A DNA stretch of 64,000 bases from Crocinitomicaceae bacterium (lineage in GTDB: Bacteria; Bacteroidota; Bacteroidia; Flavobacteriales_D; Crocinitomicaceae), in the NCBI GenBank assembly GCA_029251865.1, contig JAQXCN010000025.1, positions 1-64,000 on the forward strand, read 5' to 3'. The notes under the pieces are model-generated. The model was given only the letters and a program-made list of their open reading frames with translations, had not been told where the DNA came from and made no database searches. Position numbers and translations under genes: made by a program. This document shows positions 18,772 to 27,587 of the stretch, piece after piece; the stretch's first letter is position 1; every line of letters begins with the position of its first letter.

Positions 18772-19023
18772 ATGGCAAATCATAAATCAGCAATCAAAAG
18801 GATTCGTTCCAACGAGAAAAGAAGAGTATTGAACAAGTACCAGCATAAAACAACGCGTAATGCAATCAAGGCGTTAAGAGATGTAACCAAGAAAAAAGAA
18901 GCAGAGAAATTGACTTCAGGTGTATTCAATATGATAGATAAACTTGCTAAGAAAAACATCATTCACAGCAACAAGGCTGCAAATCTAAAGTCAGGTTTAC
19001 AAAGTTTTGTGAACGCGCTTTAA
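18772..19023 (+). CDS. rpsT: 30S ribosomal protein S20
   Basis: S20 binds 16S rRNA early in small-subunit assembly. The 83-residue, very basic protein begins with the family's MANHKSAIKRIRSNEKRR and ends with the alanine/lysine-rich helices (IIHSNKAANLKSGL). It lies 30 bases after the second tRNA-Glu with no promoter between, so it is probably transcribed with the tRNAs and released by tRNA processing. A strong terminator follows 24 bases after the stop. Confidence 0.97.
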   Translation: MANHKSAIKRIRSNEKRRVLNKYQHKTTRNAIKALRDVTKKKEAEKLTSGVFNMIDKLAKKNIIHSNKAANLKSGLQSFVNAL

Positions 19024-19047
19024 GTTCTTTTGAACGACAAAATTAGG

Positions 19048-19073
19048 AAGGGGCCAATGTGCCCCTTTTTTTA
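19048..19073 (+). terminator. Intrinsic terminator after rpsT
   Basis: A 7-bp stem AAGGGGC/GCCCCTT with a 6-base loop is followed by a run of T. It closes the tRNA-tRNA-rpsT unit. The next gene's -7 element begins right after it. Confidence 0.9.
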
Positions 19074-19074
19074 T

Positions 19075-19082
19075 TAAGTTTG
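19075..19082 (+). promoter_or_regulatory. -7 promoter element for the outer-membrane barrel gene
   Basis: TAAGTTTG matches TAnnTTTG exactly and starts just after the rpsT terminator T-run. Six bases separate it from the ATG at 19089. No -33 element is evident. Confidence 0.5.
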
Positions 19083-19088
19083 TTTGCT

Positions 19089-20831
19089 ATGAAAGCTCTA
19101 ATAGTCCTGTTATTTTTGGGAGCTTCCTTTTTGGGGGACACACAAAACAACTTGTTAAACGTACAGTACGATTCGCTCAGAAGCGACTACAGAATAGATG
19201 GTGATTTTTTTGCCTTAGAAAAGGCAACTCATTTTTTTGATGCTGCGTTCATTAACATAGATCATTCCTCTCCTTATCTTTCCACATCTGCATATACCAC
19301 TTATGGATCTAAGATTCATCAATTTCGAAGACAATCCATAAAACGGGTTGTTAGTCCATTACCCCATGTTGGGTTTGGTTACACATTTGGATTGCAAGGA
19401 GCCCAACGATTGGTTTTTGAGTATCAACAGGCATTTAAAGGTGACTGGATATTAAATACGAAAATAAGCAATGTGAAGTCTTTGGGCTATTTCAGAAATA
19501 TGGAATTGTCTAAAACTGATATTTTAGCCACCGTATCAAAAATGAGCGAACGCTTTGGCATTTCATTAACTGGCCGAACTTCAAAACTATTAAGAACGTG
19601 GAGTGGGGGAGTAATAGACGCTTCTTTACTTGAGGTATTTGCGCCACTGACCGTTCCCGTTAATAAATCAGATTGTAATTCTGAATTACGTTATTTTGAT
19701 ATTGAAGCTTCAGGCTTCTTAACAATTATTGACAACGAACGTTTTAAAATTGGTATTTCGAATGCGCTAAATGTGAACGGAGAAAACAGGCTGTTTGATG
19801 AACGAGATACTTTGGCTGGATTATATTCATCTATTTATTTTGATTCTTTAGCCTCAAGGGATCAATATCAGATAGGTAGGCTAGAAAATAACAGTGCGTT
19901 TTTTTTCAAAAATGATTTTATAGATTATTCATTTGGTTTAGCACCTACCTACTGGAATTACCGAAATATGAATCTTTATCGAGATACATTTGAATTAGAC
20001 TTCTTACATGACTTTCAGTACCGAAGAAATAGAATGGAATTCCGCCATGAGGCCTCATTAAATACAATAGGTGCGTCTAAATCTTGGTCTTCTAAAAACG
20101 AGCTTTTCTATCACCAGAAAACATGGTCATTTGCGCTTCAAAGCGAAGTCGGACAAGAATTACCGGAGCTTTATCAACGCTTTTATAGCGCGAACAACAC
20201 CTTTTACGACAATACAAATATGAACCGTCAAAGCTTTACTTCGCATTCGATTGAGACAGTATATGCAAAAGACGATTTCGAATTAACAGGTGGTTATCAA
20301 TTGCAGACAAATGACGGAATCTATTTTTACGATAAAACCATATCGAATTGGTCCAATGAGACGGCATTAAGTTCAAGTATTATCCAAAGATTATATTTAA
20401 AATCAAGTATTAAAATTCAAAAGTTTATTTGGAAACAGGAATACCAACTTACAAACTCAAGTTTGAAAAAATACATTGTGCCTCTTCATCAATTGAATGG
20501 CTCTATTATGACGCGTTTAGGTTTATTTAAAGCGAAAAAATTAAAAGTCACATTTGGGTTATCTTACAGGTTAAATTCTAAAACCAATGTCATACCCATT
20601 ATTGAAAATATCGGTATTTATGATTTACTGAATGTATCAGATGAAAATTTACAGAATCCTATATTTACAATGGGGGCAATGCTCGGTATGGAAATTGAAA
20701 CATTTAGATTCTTCGTGAAATTCAGTAATATGGGTTACCTTTGGAATAGTCCCACATGGCAGTATATACAAGGTGTTTATTTACCTGAAACTACGTTGCG
20801 TGTAGGTTTAACTTGGGACTTTTGGAATTAA
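19089..20831 (+). CDS. Outer-membrane beta-barrel protein, putative porin
   Basis: A 580-residue protein with an N-terminal signal peptide (MKALIVLLFLGASFLG). The body is rich in alternating aromatic and polar residues and ends with a strand finishing in WDFWN, the aromatic-terminated last strand typical of outer-membrane barrels. The style fits the Bacteroidota 'putative porin' family, but I recognise no unique motif, so the substrate is unknown. The ATG at 19089 is chosen over a GTG at 19059 because the latter lies within the rpsT terminator. It ends 5 bases before the convergent sucD stop. Confidence 0.75.
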   Translation: MKALIVLLFLGASFLGDTQNNLLNVQYDSLRSDYRIDGDFFALEKATHFFDAAFINIDHSSPYLSTSAYTTYGSKIHQFRRQSIKRVVSPLPHVGFGYTFGLQGAQRLVFEYQQAFKGDWILNTKISNVKSLGYFRNMELSKTDILATVSKMSERFGISLTGRTSKLLRTWSGGVIDASLLEVFAPLTVPVNKSDCNSELRYFDIEASGFLTIIDNERFKIGISNALNVNGENRLFDERDTLAGLYSSIYFDSLASRDQYQIGRLENNSAFFFKNDFIDYSFGLAPTYWNYRNMNLYRDTFELDFLHDFQYRRNRMEFRHEASLNTIGASKSWSSKNELFYHQKTWSFALQSEVGQELPELYQRFYSANNTFYDNTNMNRQSFTSHSIETVYAKDDFELTGGYQLQTNDGIYFYDKTISNWSNETALSSSIIQRLYLKSSIKIQKFIWKQEYQLTNSSLKKYIVPLHQLNGSIMTRLGLFKAKKLKVTFGLSYRLNSKTNVIPIIENIGIYDLLNVSDENLQNPIFTMGAMLGMEIETFRFFVKFSNMGYLWNSPTWQYIQGVYLPETTLRVGLTWDFWN

Positions 20832-20836
20832 AATAA

Positions 20837-21709
20837 TTACTTCCCTAGAACTTCGAACATTTTAGCTCCAATTTGTGCAGGTGAATCAACAACGTGGATT
20901 CCACATTCTCTCATGATTCTTTTCTTTGCTTCGGCTGTATCATCAGAACCACCAACAATGGCTCCCGCATGACCCATTGTTCGCCCTTTAGGCGCGGTTT
21001 CTCCGGCAATAAAACCCACAACTGGTTTCGTGCCATTTTCTTTTATCCATTTTGCTGCATTGGCTTCTAAATTCCCACCAATTTCACCGATCATGACAAT
21101 ACCCTCCGTTTTAGGATCGTTCATCAGCAGTTCAACAGCATCTTTCGTTGTAGTCCCTATAATTGGATCGCCACCGATTCCAATTGCTGTTGTAATACCC
21201 AATCCCGTTTTAACAACTTGATCAGCCGCCTCATAGGTAAGCGTTCCCGATTTCGAAACAATACCAACCTTTCCTTTATTAAAAACAAAACCAGGCATGA
21301 TACCCACTTTTGCCTCATCTGCCGTAATCACACCAGGGCAATTTGGACCAATAAGTCGGCTATCGAACTTATCAATGTAGGCCTTAGCTTTAACCATGTC
21401 GTTCACCGGGATTCCCTCAGTAATACATACAATAACTTTAATTCCCGCTTCGGCAGCTTCCATTATTGCATCTGCCGCAAAGGCCGGTGGTACAAAAATG
21501 ATTGAAACGTCAGCTCCTGTTTGTTCAACAGCTTGGGCAACCGAATTAAATACGGGCTTCTCAAGATGGGTTTGTCCACCCTTTCCCGGAGTAACTCCTC
21601 CAACAACATTAGTACCGTACTCTATCATTTGGCCCGCATGGAAAGTACCTTCACTTCCTGTGAAACCTTGAACAATAATTTTTGAATCTTTATTTACTAG
21701 AACGCTCAT
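20837..21709 (-). CDS. sucD: Succinate--CoA ligase, alpha subunit
   Basis: The alpha subunit binds CoA and carries the phosphohistidine of the TCA-cycle enzyme that interconverts succinyl-CoA and succinate. Motifs: [10 protein letters not shown] near the N-terminus (CoA-binding Rossmann fold), GPNCPG at 121-126, and GHAGAIVGG with the active His247. The length of 290 residues is standard. sucC is not adjacent, so the beta subunit must be encoded elsewhere; separated sucC and sucD are not unusual in this phylum. It has its own likely promoter, and its 3' end nearly touches the convergent porin-like gene. Confidence 0.97.
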   Translation of the reverse strand: MSVLVNKDSKIIVQGFTGSEGTFHAGQMIEYGTNVVGGVTPGKGGQTHLEKPVFNSVAQAVEQTGADVSIIFVPPAFAADAIMEAAEAGIKVIVCITEGIPVNDMVKAKAYIDKFDSRLIGPNCPGVITADEAKVGIMPGFVFNKGKVGIVSKSGTLTYEAADQVVKTGLGITTAIGIGGDPIIGTTTKDAVELLMNDPKTEGIVMIGEIGGNLEANAAKWIKENGTKPVVGFIAGETAPKGRTMGHAGAIVGGSDDTAEAKKRIMRECGIHVVDSPAQIGAKMFEVLGK

Positions 21710-21728
21710 GTTGTCTTTAATTTGAAGC

Positions 21729-21762
21729 CAAAAATAAGAATTGGAAGTGATAAATTCGTCAA
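21729..21762 (-). promoter_or_regulatory. Likely promoter of sucD
   Basis: On the minus strand, TATTTTTG (21736-21729) matches the -7 element, and a TTG (21762-21760) lies 23 bases upstream, at the long end of the allowed spacing. Nineteen bases separate the -7 element from the sucD ATG. The -33 part falls near the stop of the FKBP gene at 21770. Confidence 0.5.
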
Positions 21763-21769
21763 TTCTCTT

Positions 21770-22210
21770 TTATTTTATGTCAACAATCTCAATTTCGTAG
21801 AATAGGATTGCATTTTGAGGTATTTTATCAAGTTCATGACCGCCATATCCGAGTTGCGGAGGAACAATAATTTCTACTTTCGCGTTTTTTTTACTCATCA
21901 GTAAAATTTCTTTCCAACCAACAATTACATCTTTAACTGCAAACGTCATTGGATGTTTTTCCTCTTCAAATACTTTTCCAGATAAAAGTTCTCCTTTAAA
22001 TCTGACTTTTACACTGTCAGTGTATTTTACTTTTACGCCTTGACCTTCTTCCAGAAAATTGAAATACAAACCGGATTCCGTCTTTTTAAAGTCAATTTGC
22101 CGTTGCACTAACCAGGTCCCTATCTTTTTGTCAAAGTCTTCGAGATCATCTTCTGAATAAGTCGAGCAAGCAGAAAAAACAAGTAGCAAAGCTATAAATG
22201 CAATTCTCAT
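21770..22210 (-). CDS. FKBP-type peptidyl-prolyl isomerase, lipoprotein
   Basis: A 146-residue protein with a lipoprotein signal (VFSAC, Cys15), so it is envelope-anchored. The FKBP domain covers about residues 55-146, with VKVRFKGELLSGKVFEE, VIVGWKEILLMSKKNAKVEIIVPPQLGYG, and the closing FYEIEIVDIK. It should assist folding of exported proteins. It resembles GldI-type FKBP lipoproteins of gliding Bacteroidota, but no gld gene is adjacent, so I do not use that name. The ATG overlaps the TraB/GumN stop (ATGA), so it ends the CCA-to-FKBP unit. Confidence 0.92.
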   Translation of the reverse strand: MRIAFIALLLVFSACSTYSEDDLEDFDKKIGTWLVQRQIDFKKTESGLYFNFLEEGQGVKVKYTDSVKVRFKGELLSGKVFEEEKHPMTFAVKDVIVGWKEILLMSKKNAKVEIIVPPQLGYGGHELDKIPQNAILFYEIEIVDIK

Positions 22211-23058
22211 AATTTTATTTCTTTAAGTGTGTATCCTTCTCTTTTAAGCAATTCAATAAGGCCGTTTCCACCACACAGATGCCCAGCCCCAACCGCAAAA
22301 AAAGTAGGTTGAGATGCCATCATATTTTCCATTTTGGTAATCCACTTTTTATTGCGATCATCTAGGAAGAGTGTGCGGTAATCTTTTAGAAAACCTTTTA
22401 TGGCATAAACACATAGTTCTTGTAATTTCTGCTTTGCATATATTCCTTGCATTTCTAGTAGATCAAGTTTAAGCTGATTTGTATCTGTCAAAGCATCAAA
22501 AATAAACGTTAATTGGTCTGCGTAAGGTATTGCATCGAAGATTGCATATTGTGCCTCAACACCCTCAAGTTCGAGTAGCCTTAAAGTTCTTGAGTTTGCG
22601 ATTTTTTCTAGTTCAATTTCATGTGATTTCGTGTTTTTAGGCAAACTTGTTGAAAGTATAAATTGAAGGACTAGAAAAGGCTTTGCATGGCGGAAAGTCG
22701 TTTCAAATTGTTTCGGGTTGAGCAGTAGAATTTCTTTTGCCCAAATGGTTAATCTTTCCCAGTCGTTTGAATCACAATATTGTTTTATATAAAAAGTTGA
22801 GTCAAAGAGTAATGCGGGATTCATGGATGTTGAACTTATTTCCTTTACCTCAAGACAAAGTGCCTCAGTTCTCTTTAATAGTTTTGATATTTTTTTTGGG
22901 AAAAAGAAATGATCCTCTTCCATTACGTGCATTGTACCAAATAAATAAGAGTTTTCAATACCTAAACTTTCATTACTTATTTCATAACACAAGGCCTGGT
23001 CTTGTGCAGATGACGGAATAGCAAATATTATAAAGGTAAGGACAAGAAGACACCTCAT
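22207..23058 (-). CDS. TraB/GumN family protein, exported
   Basis: The 283-residue protein has a signal peptide (residues ~1-18, ending SSAQ) and the TraB/GumN family pattern: an early SYLFGTMHVMEED with GTMH, an Ala/Glu-rich middle, and a C-terminal FAVGAGHLCGGNG. The conserved GTxH and GAGHxxG motifs suggest a metal-dependent hydrolase fold, as in Tiki-type proteins. Substrate is unknown. It overlaps the upstream methyltransferase gene and the downstream FKBP gene by four bases each. Confidence 0.88.
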   Translation of the reverse strand: MRCLLVLTFIIFAIPSSAQDQALCYEISNESLGIENSYLFGTMHVMEEDHFFFPKKISKLLKRTEALCLEVKEISSTSMNPALLFDSTFYIKQYCDSNDWERLTIWAKEILLLNPKQFETTFRHAKPFLVLQFILSTSLPKNTKSHEIELEKIANSRTLRLLELEGVEAQYAIFDAIPYADQLTFIFDALTDTNQLKLDLLEMQGIYAKQKLQELCVYAIKGFLKDYRTLFLDDRNKKWITKMENMMASQPTFFAVGAGHLCGGNGLIELLKREGYTLKEIKL

Positions 23059-23771
23059 GGTTCAAGCTTTGCTAGGTAATGGTCCCCATCTTCAAATACT
23101 TTAACGCAGTTTAATCCTGCTTTTATTGCATGGGATTTCAGGGTATCGAAATCAACATAAAGCCAGTTGAAAAATGGGCCACTTTCTCCTTTGTAATGCA
23201 TTTGAAATTGAAACTCACCATAGTAGGAGCTATTTAGATCTATCCAAACACTTGAATCTTCCTCTTCGTATAAATATTTAATATCTGTGGAGTCCAATAA
23301 TATTTGGCCGTTTTTTGTCAGTAATGATTTGCATTTTGAAAGGAAAGGACCCAGTGCATCGAGTTTTTCACTTATACCAATTCCGTTCATCATTAATAAA
23401 ACAGTATCAAACTTTTCGGTGCTATTAAAATCTAGGAGTTGGACAAGCTCACATGGTATTTTATTTAACCTAAGATGTGCAATTGCGCCAGGGGATACAT
23501 CCAAACCAAACACTTCAAAGCCTTTATTTTTTAAAATCTTTAAGTGTGCCCCTGCTCCCGCTCCGGCATCTAAAATTTTACCCCTACAATATTTGAGCGC
23601 CGCTATTTCTACTGCAGGCATTTCCTTCTCTGTTCTAAATAGGTAAGTGACAGGTAGTTCATCATCTTCACACAAATCGGAAGAAACACGAATAATAATA
23701 GGTTTTTTATGTTTTGAATAGTCAGTTATTGCTTGTCCAAAAGGATCATTTTTTGAGAAATCTTCGGTCAT
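23055..23771 (-). CDS. Class I SAM-dependent methyltransferase
   Basis: The SAM-binding motif I is ILDAGAGAGAHL near residues 66-77, followed by FEVFGLDVSPGA (motif II, acidic residue Asp) and a conserved FDTVLLMMNGIG segment. The protein has 238 residues and is soluble. Substrate cannot be told; the family includes small-molecule, protein and RNA methylases. It begins 3 bases after the stop of the TnpR-like gene and overlaps TraB/GumN by ATGA, so it is in the middle of a compact operon. Confidence 0.88.
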   Translation of the reverse strand: MTEDFSKNDPFGQAITDYSKHKKPIIIRVSSDLCEDDELPVTYLFRTEKEMPAVEIAALKYCRGKILDAGAGAGAHLKILKNKGFEVFGLDVSPGAIAHLRLNKIPCELVQLLDFNSTEKFDTVLLMMNGIGISEKLDALGPFLSKCKSLLTKNGQILLDSTDIKYLYEEEDSSVWIDLNSSYYGEFQFQMHYKGESGPFFNWLYVDFDTLKSHAIKAGLNCVKVFEDGDHYLAKLEP

Positions 23772-23774
23772 AGA

Positions 23775-24308
23775 CTAGAGATATGAATTTAAATCTTCTT
23801 CTGAAAAACCGTCTTCAAAGTCATTAAACCCAAATTCGTCATCTTCATCGTTATCAGATTCATCTGCAGGCATTTGTAATTCTTCATCAAGAATTTTAGA
23901 GTCTTCTTTGGGCTTATTACCGACGCTTAGAATTATTTGTGCCCCATCCGGAGTTTCTTCTTGCACTCCAATACATTCGATTAAGAAGATCCACATTTTC
24001 ATGAAATCATAGACCAAAATAAATTTTTGATCTGGCGCTTCGGTCATCTCTCTAATACTTGTCGTTTTCATTATTTTTTGCTGATTTTCATCACCAAAAT
24101 TAACATCCATTAGGCTTATTTCTTCACCTTTATCCCAATTCTCATTGGATATATAAAAGCTAGCCATTTGATCTCCTTGAAAGTCGTATGCTCGAATAAT
24201 AGCATTGAAAAAAGATTCAAAATTGTCATCTATCGAAAGGAGCACATCACAAAAAACTTCTTCTTTTTGTTTTGTATCTAATAATACTCTAAACTTAACT
24301 CCTGCCAT
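23775..24308 (-). CDS. IS1096 passenger TnpR / pRiA4b ORF-3-like protein
   Basis: A 177-residue protein whose first ~130 residues match the plasmid pRiA4b ORF-3 fold (FRVLLDTKQ..., FFNAIIRAYDFQGDQMASFYI, and a late KFILVYDFMKMW). The C-terminal ~40 residues are very acidic (DESDNDEDDEFGF...). The family was first named from mobile elements, but copies in Bacteroidota chromosomes stand alone, as here: no transposase or terminal repeat is nearby. Its function is unknown. It sits between the CCA enzyme and a methyltransferase in one operon. Confidence 0.8.
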   Translation of the reverse strand: MAGVKFRVLLDTKQKEEVFCDVLLSIDDNFESFFNAIIRAYDFQGDQMASFYISNENWDKGEEISLMDVNFGDENQQKIMKTTSIREMTEAPDQKFILVYDFMKMWIFLIECIGVQEETPDGAQIILSVGNKPKEDSKILDEELQMPADESDNDEDDEFGFNDFEDGFSEEDLNSYL

Positions 24309-24325
24309 TTCTTTTAACTTAATAT

Positions 24326-25750
24326 TTATTGCGCTTTTATAGCTTTCAAACCTAGGCCTTTACCACATTCAAGCATTAACTTTATGGCTTGCTCCTCTGA
24401 ATTCTCAATAACACCCTCGAGAATTGCTTCTTTAATTTTCCCCTTGATCACTCCTATTTCATAACAAGGACCGATATTAAAAGTTTTCATGATATCCTCT
24501 CCTGTAACAGGCGGCTGAAAATTTCTAATTTGATCTTTAGCTTCTACTTCTTCTAGTTTTTTTGAAACTATTTTGAAATTCTCCCTGTATCTTTTGACTT
24601 TGAATTCATTTTTAGATGTGATATCGGCATTACACAGTTTCATCAAATCATCAATATCATCTCCAGCTTCATTGAGCAGTCTGCGAATAGCGGTATCGGT
24701 AACATTACCCTTAACCAAGGCAATTGGGCGTAAATGAAGCCTGACAAGTTTTTGGACATATTTCATTTTTGCATCTAAAGGGAGCCTATGGTATTTGAAA
24801 ATTCGAGGAACCATCTTTGAACCGAGCTCCTCATGTCCATGAAAAGTCCAACCTATTTTTTTATCAAACCTTTTTGTCGCAGGCTTAGCAATATCATGCA
24901 TAATTGCAGACCAACGCAACCATAACGAATTTGTATTTTCGGAAATATTATCCAAAACCTGCAAAGTATAAAAAAAGTTGTCTTTATGACTCTTTCCGCT
25001 TATTGTTTCTATACCTGATAGGTTTAATAATTCCGGAAAAATATATTCTAATAGATTCGTAGTCTTAAGAAGCTTGAAACCTCTTGAAGGAACATCTGTT
25101 AAAATGATTTTATTGAGTTCATCTGTAATGCGCTCACGCGAAATGATTTTGATTCGACTTGATTGGGTTTTCAAGGATTTTAGACATTCGATATCTATTT
25201 TGAAAGAAAGTCTTGTAGCAAATCGGATTGCCCTAAGCATTCTTAGAGGATCGTCTTGAAAAGTGGTATTCGGGTCGAGAGGCGTACGAATAATACCTTT
25301 TTGCAAATCACCTACACCGTCAAACGGGTCAATTAAAACGCCATAGCGATTGGGGTGAAGATCAAGCGCAAGTGCATTAATCGTAAAATCTCTTCTGTAT
25401 TGGTCATCTTTGAGCGAGCCAGGCGCAATATTTGGATTTCTAGAATGCTCCACGTAGGATTCTTTTCGAGCACCTACAAACTCAACATCAATATCTTTGT
25501 ATTTAAAATGTGCAGTTCCGTAATTTTTAAAAATAGAAACTTTTTTTACACGTAAGGTTTTAGCTATTTTTTGAGCGAATAGGGTACCATCACCATGCAC
25601 AACAATATCTATATCTTTTGATTTGTTTCCGAGAATCAAATCACGCACAAAACCTCCGATTACAAAAGCTTGCTCATCAGAATTTTCTAACTCTTTTGAG
25701 ATAACTTTAAAAACGGGATGTTTTAAATGTGAAGCGTAGTTTTCTTCCAT
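24326..25750 (-). CDS. CCA tRNA nucleotidyltransferase (with HD domain)
   Basis: The enzyme adds or repairs the CCA end of tRNAs, needed here because both tRNA-Glu genes lack an encoded CCA. The nucleotidyltransferase core is at the N-terminus: FVIGGFVRDLIL, then KDIDIVV with the two catalytic Asp residues. The RNA-binding region (DPFDGVGDLQKG, DDPLRMLRAIRFA) follows, and an HD-type domain lies at ~285-300 (WSAIMHDIAKP). The ATG at 25750 gives 474 residues; a TTG four codons upstream is within the promoter and is rejected. It heads the operon that ends with the FKBP gene. Confidence 0.95.
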   Translation of the reverse strand: MEENYASHLKHPVFKVISKELENSDEQAFVIGGFVRDLILGNKSKDIDIVVHGDGTLFAQKIAKTLRVKKVSIFKNYGTAHFKYKDIDVEFVGARKESYVEHSRNPNIAPGSLKDDQYRRDFTINALALDLHPNRYGVLIDPFDGVGDLQKGIIRTPLDPNTTFQDDPLRMLRAIRFATRLSFKIDIECLKSLKTQSSRIKIISRERITDELNKIILTDVPSRGFKLLKTTNLLEYIFPELLNLSGIETISGKSHKDNFFYTLQVLDNISENTNSLWLRWSAIMHDIAKPATKRFDKKIGWTFHGHEELGSKMVPRIFKYHRLPLDAKMKYVQKLVRLHLRPIALVKGNVTDTAIRRLLNEAGDDIDDLMKLCNADITSKNEFKVKRYRENFKIVSKKLEEVEAKDQIRNFQPPVTGEDIMKTFNIGPCYEIGVIKGKIKEAILEGVIENSEEQAIKLMLECGKGLGLKAIKAQ

Positions 25751-25759
25751 AAGACCCTG

Positions 25760-25792
25760 CAAAAATAAACAAACTTAGCTCAGCCTATTCAA
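25760..25792 (-). promoter_or_regulatory. Likely promoter of the CCA-enzyme operon
   Basis: On the minus strand TATTTTTG (25767-25760) matches the -7 element, with a TTG (25792-25790) 22 bases upstream. Nine bases separate the -7 element from the ATG at 25750. A second TAAGTTTG match lies at 25769-25776, so two start points are possible. Confidence 0.55.
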
Positions 25793-25810
25793 TGGGTTAG
25801 CATGATGGAT

Positions 25811-26359
25811 TTATTCATCGTCCGAATCGAAGGAAAAAAGTCCCCCTTCAATGGGCTCATCGTCGTCGAAATAGCGAAAATTCTTGCCACTTTTCTTGTG
25901 CGCAGTCATTTTTTTAGCTTTTTTTCCGCCTCCGCCTTGATCGGAATCATAGCTTTTTGTGGTCTTTCCCTTGAACGACTTTTTACGCGGATCAGTTTTA
26001 CTTTCCTCAGATGGTGCCTGTGCAGATTGATCTGAACCATAGCTTTTGTTCGGCACTGATGTCCCCGATGTTCTTTGATCTCGATTCCCACCACCTGCAG
26101 GTCGTGATCTATCGTTTCTGTTTTCGGCAACTTTTACGGCAATTCGTCTTCTGTTTATTTCAAAGCCGTCAAGCGCATCAATAGCTTTGGCCGCCTCATC
26201 GTCTTTAAACATTTCTACAAAGGCAAATCCTCTTGGCTTACCTGTATCCTTATCTGTAGGAAGATGTACCTTTCCTACTGATCCATATTGCGCGAACAGT
26301 TCTGTAAGCTGCTCCTTCGAAACACCAAAATCTAATTTGGCTACAAAAATACTTGTCAT
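25811..26359 (-). CDS. RRM-domain RNA-binding protein
   Basis: A single RNA-recognition motif spans about residues 3-82, with RNP2 IFVAKL (4-9) and RNP1 RGFAFVEM (~43-50). The remaining 100 residues are low-complexity: rich in Gly, Ser, Lys and Asp, ending in acidic repeats (YFDDDEP, FSFDSDDE). Small RRM proteins of this type are common in Bacteroidota and cyanobacteria and bind AU-rich or other RNA; some respond to cold. The target is unknown. The start ATG follows a 12-bp palindrome at 26385-26396 after about 25 bases. Confidence 0.93.
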   Translation of the reverse strand: MTSIFVAKLDFGVSKEQLTELFAQYGSVGKVHLPTDKDTGKPRGFAFVEMFKDDEAAKAIDALDGFEINRRRIAVKVAENRNDRSRPAGGGNRDQRTSGTSVPNKSYGSDQSAQAPSEESKTDPRKKSFKGKTTKSYDSDQGGGGKKAKKMTAHKKSGKNFRYFDDDEPIEGGLFSFDSDDE

Positions 26360-26744
26360 AGATATATAATCAGTCCTAATTTTTTAATTGCAATTAGAGT
26401 TCGAAATTAGAATAAATTATTGAAATAGTTTATAATTTTTTTCCTAAAACGATGATTTACGCACTACACTTCAAGCGGTTATGTCAATTTAAAAGTTGAA
26501 AATATGCTTTTAATGAGTGCGTATCCCAACATCTTAGCGGGGGATTGTTATGCATACATAAGCAAAGTTTATTTTTTGTTTTTGTTAAATGATTCGTTAT
26601 AAATGCTTTTTTAACGTAATATATAAGGATTGTGGTGCTAATTATTTAAGACTCAAATACGCCATAGTGATTGCAAATTAAATACTGAAAAAAGCATTGG
26701 GTACTATTTCTTAAAAGCATATTATCAGTACATTTGCAGCATTA
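26360..26744. other. Intergenic region, 385 bp
   Basis: This is the only gap longer than 300 bases. It is AT-rich and holds no convincing ORF or RNA gene. It carries a perfect 12-bp palindrome TAATTGCAATTA (26385-26396), a one-mismatch -7 element for the RRM gene, and an exact -7 element for the next gene at its right end. No hairpin with a T-run is seen. A long leader for the RRM gene or a small RNA cannot be excluded. Confidence 0.6.
26729..26736 (+). promoter_or_regulatory. -7 promoter element for the 82-aa gene
   Basis: TACATTTG matches TAnnTTTG exactly and lies 8 bases before the ATG at 26745. The only -33-like bases at a fitting distance are TTTC (26707-26710), so the upstream element is weak. 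Confidence 0.5.
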
Positions 26745-26993
26745 ATGAGACTTTTAAAAACATTCCCTCACGAACGCTACCTCATCGAGCTTCACCATTA
26801 CAATCAAAAGTATATTTTGAAAATTACGCTCGAGGATTATTCGCAGTCGTTTAGAATAGCAGAGATGGACAGCTTCAGTGCCGATAAAATTGATGAGGTT
26901 TTGAATTATGATGGGTTTTTAGGTAATTGTCTTACGCGTTTTTTATCCATGAGAACAGATTTAAGTTCTGCTCTAAATTCTATGAAAAAATGA
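26745..26993 (+). CDS. Small hypothetical protein, 82 aa
   Basis: The frame is preceded by a -7 element and its stop overlaps the next gene's ATG (ATGA), both of which support it as a real gene. The protein is soluble with no signal or membrane segment; its N-terminal half (ERYLIELHHYNQKYILKITLED) suggests beta strands and the C-terminal half helices. No family is recognised. It is translationally coupled to an OmpH-like lipoprotein. Confidence 0.7.
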   Translation: MRLLKTFPHERYLIELHHYNQKYILKITLEDYSQSFRIAEMDSFSADKIDEVLNYDGFLGNCLTRFLSMRTDLSSALNSMKK

Positions 26994-27586
26994 AGATAAG
27001 TTTGTATTTCATTTGTTTGTGCTTTTGTTTTTCATGCGCAAATGATCCTGTTGAGGAGAAAAAAGTTACTTCGCCAACGCAAGTTAACGTTTTAGAAAAA
27101 GACACTGCTGGCCTGGTAATCGCATTTTATTTTAATGACAGTTTAAAGGAAGGTTTTACCTATTATAAGGATATTGATGAGAAGGTAAGTCGAAAGAATC
27201 TCAGTTACCAAAATGAACTCCAATCTAAAACGCAAGCCTTGGAGAATTTTGTGGCCAAAAAAGGAGCAGAAGCAAATCAAGGTTTACTTTCGCAAAATGA
27301 GATTGCGAAAATCCAAGAAAAGGCCCAAAGAATGGAGGCTGAGCTTGTTCAATATCAGCAGCGTGAAGGTGCGCGTCTCGAGGCAGAAGTAATGCGAGAA
27401 TTAACAGCGATAAACAACAAAGTCAAATCATTTGGAAGGAAGTTTAGTGAGGCCAATGGAATTGATCTTTTATTAGGATATGCTGATGGCGGACAAATCA
27501 ATTATGTTAATCCTTCTATGGATGTTACGAGGTCTTTTATTGAATTTTTAAATAATGAACAAAAAGCCATAGAGGCAGATTTATAA
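26990..27586 (+). CDS. OmpH/Skp-like lipoprotein
   Basis: The ATG at 26990 gives 198 residues, with a Cys-rich hydrophobic signal peptide ending in FSC (lipidated Cys16). An OmpH/Skp pattern follows: GLVIAFYFNDSLKEGF strand, then a long charged coiled-coil region (about residues 60-140, QSKTQALENFVAKKG to QYQQREGARLE), then LLLGYADGGQINYVNP, as in Bacteroidota OmpH proteins. Skp-like proteins are periplasmic chaperones for outer-membrane proteins; as a lipoprotein it would be membrane-tethered. An upstream in-frame start is rejected because it would overlap the previous gene heavily. Confidence 0.85.
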   Translation: MKISLYFICLCFCFSCANDPVEEKKVTSPTQVNVLEKDTAGLVIAFYFNDSLKEGFTYYKDIDEKVSRKNLSYQNELQSKTQALENFVAKKGAEANQGLLSQNEIAKIQEKAQRMEAELVQYQQREGARLEAEVMRELTAINNKVKSFGRKFSEANGIDLLLGYADGGQINYVNPSMDVTRSFIEFLNNEQKAIEADL

Positions 27587-27587
27587 T

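Noticed and set aside
23775-24308. Mobile element suggested by the IS1096/TnpR-like name
   Set aside because: No transposase, terminal inverted repeats or target-site duplications are visible; the gene is embedded in a tight operon.
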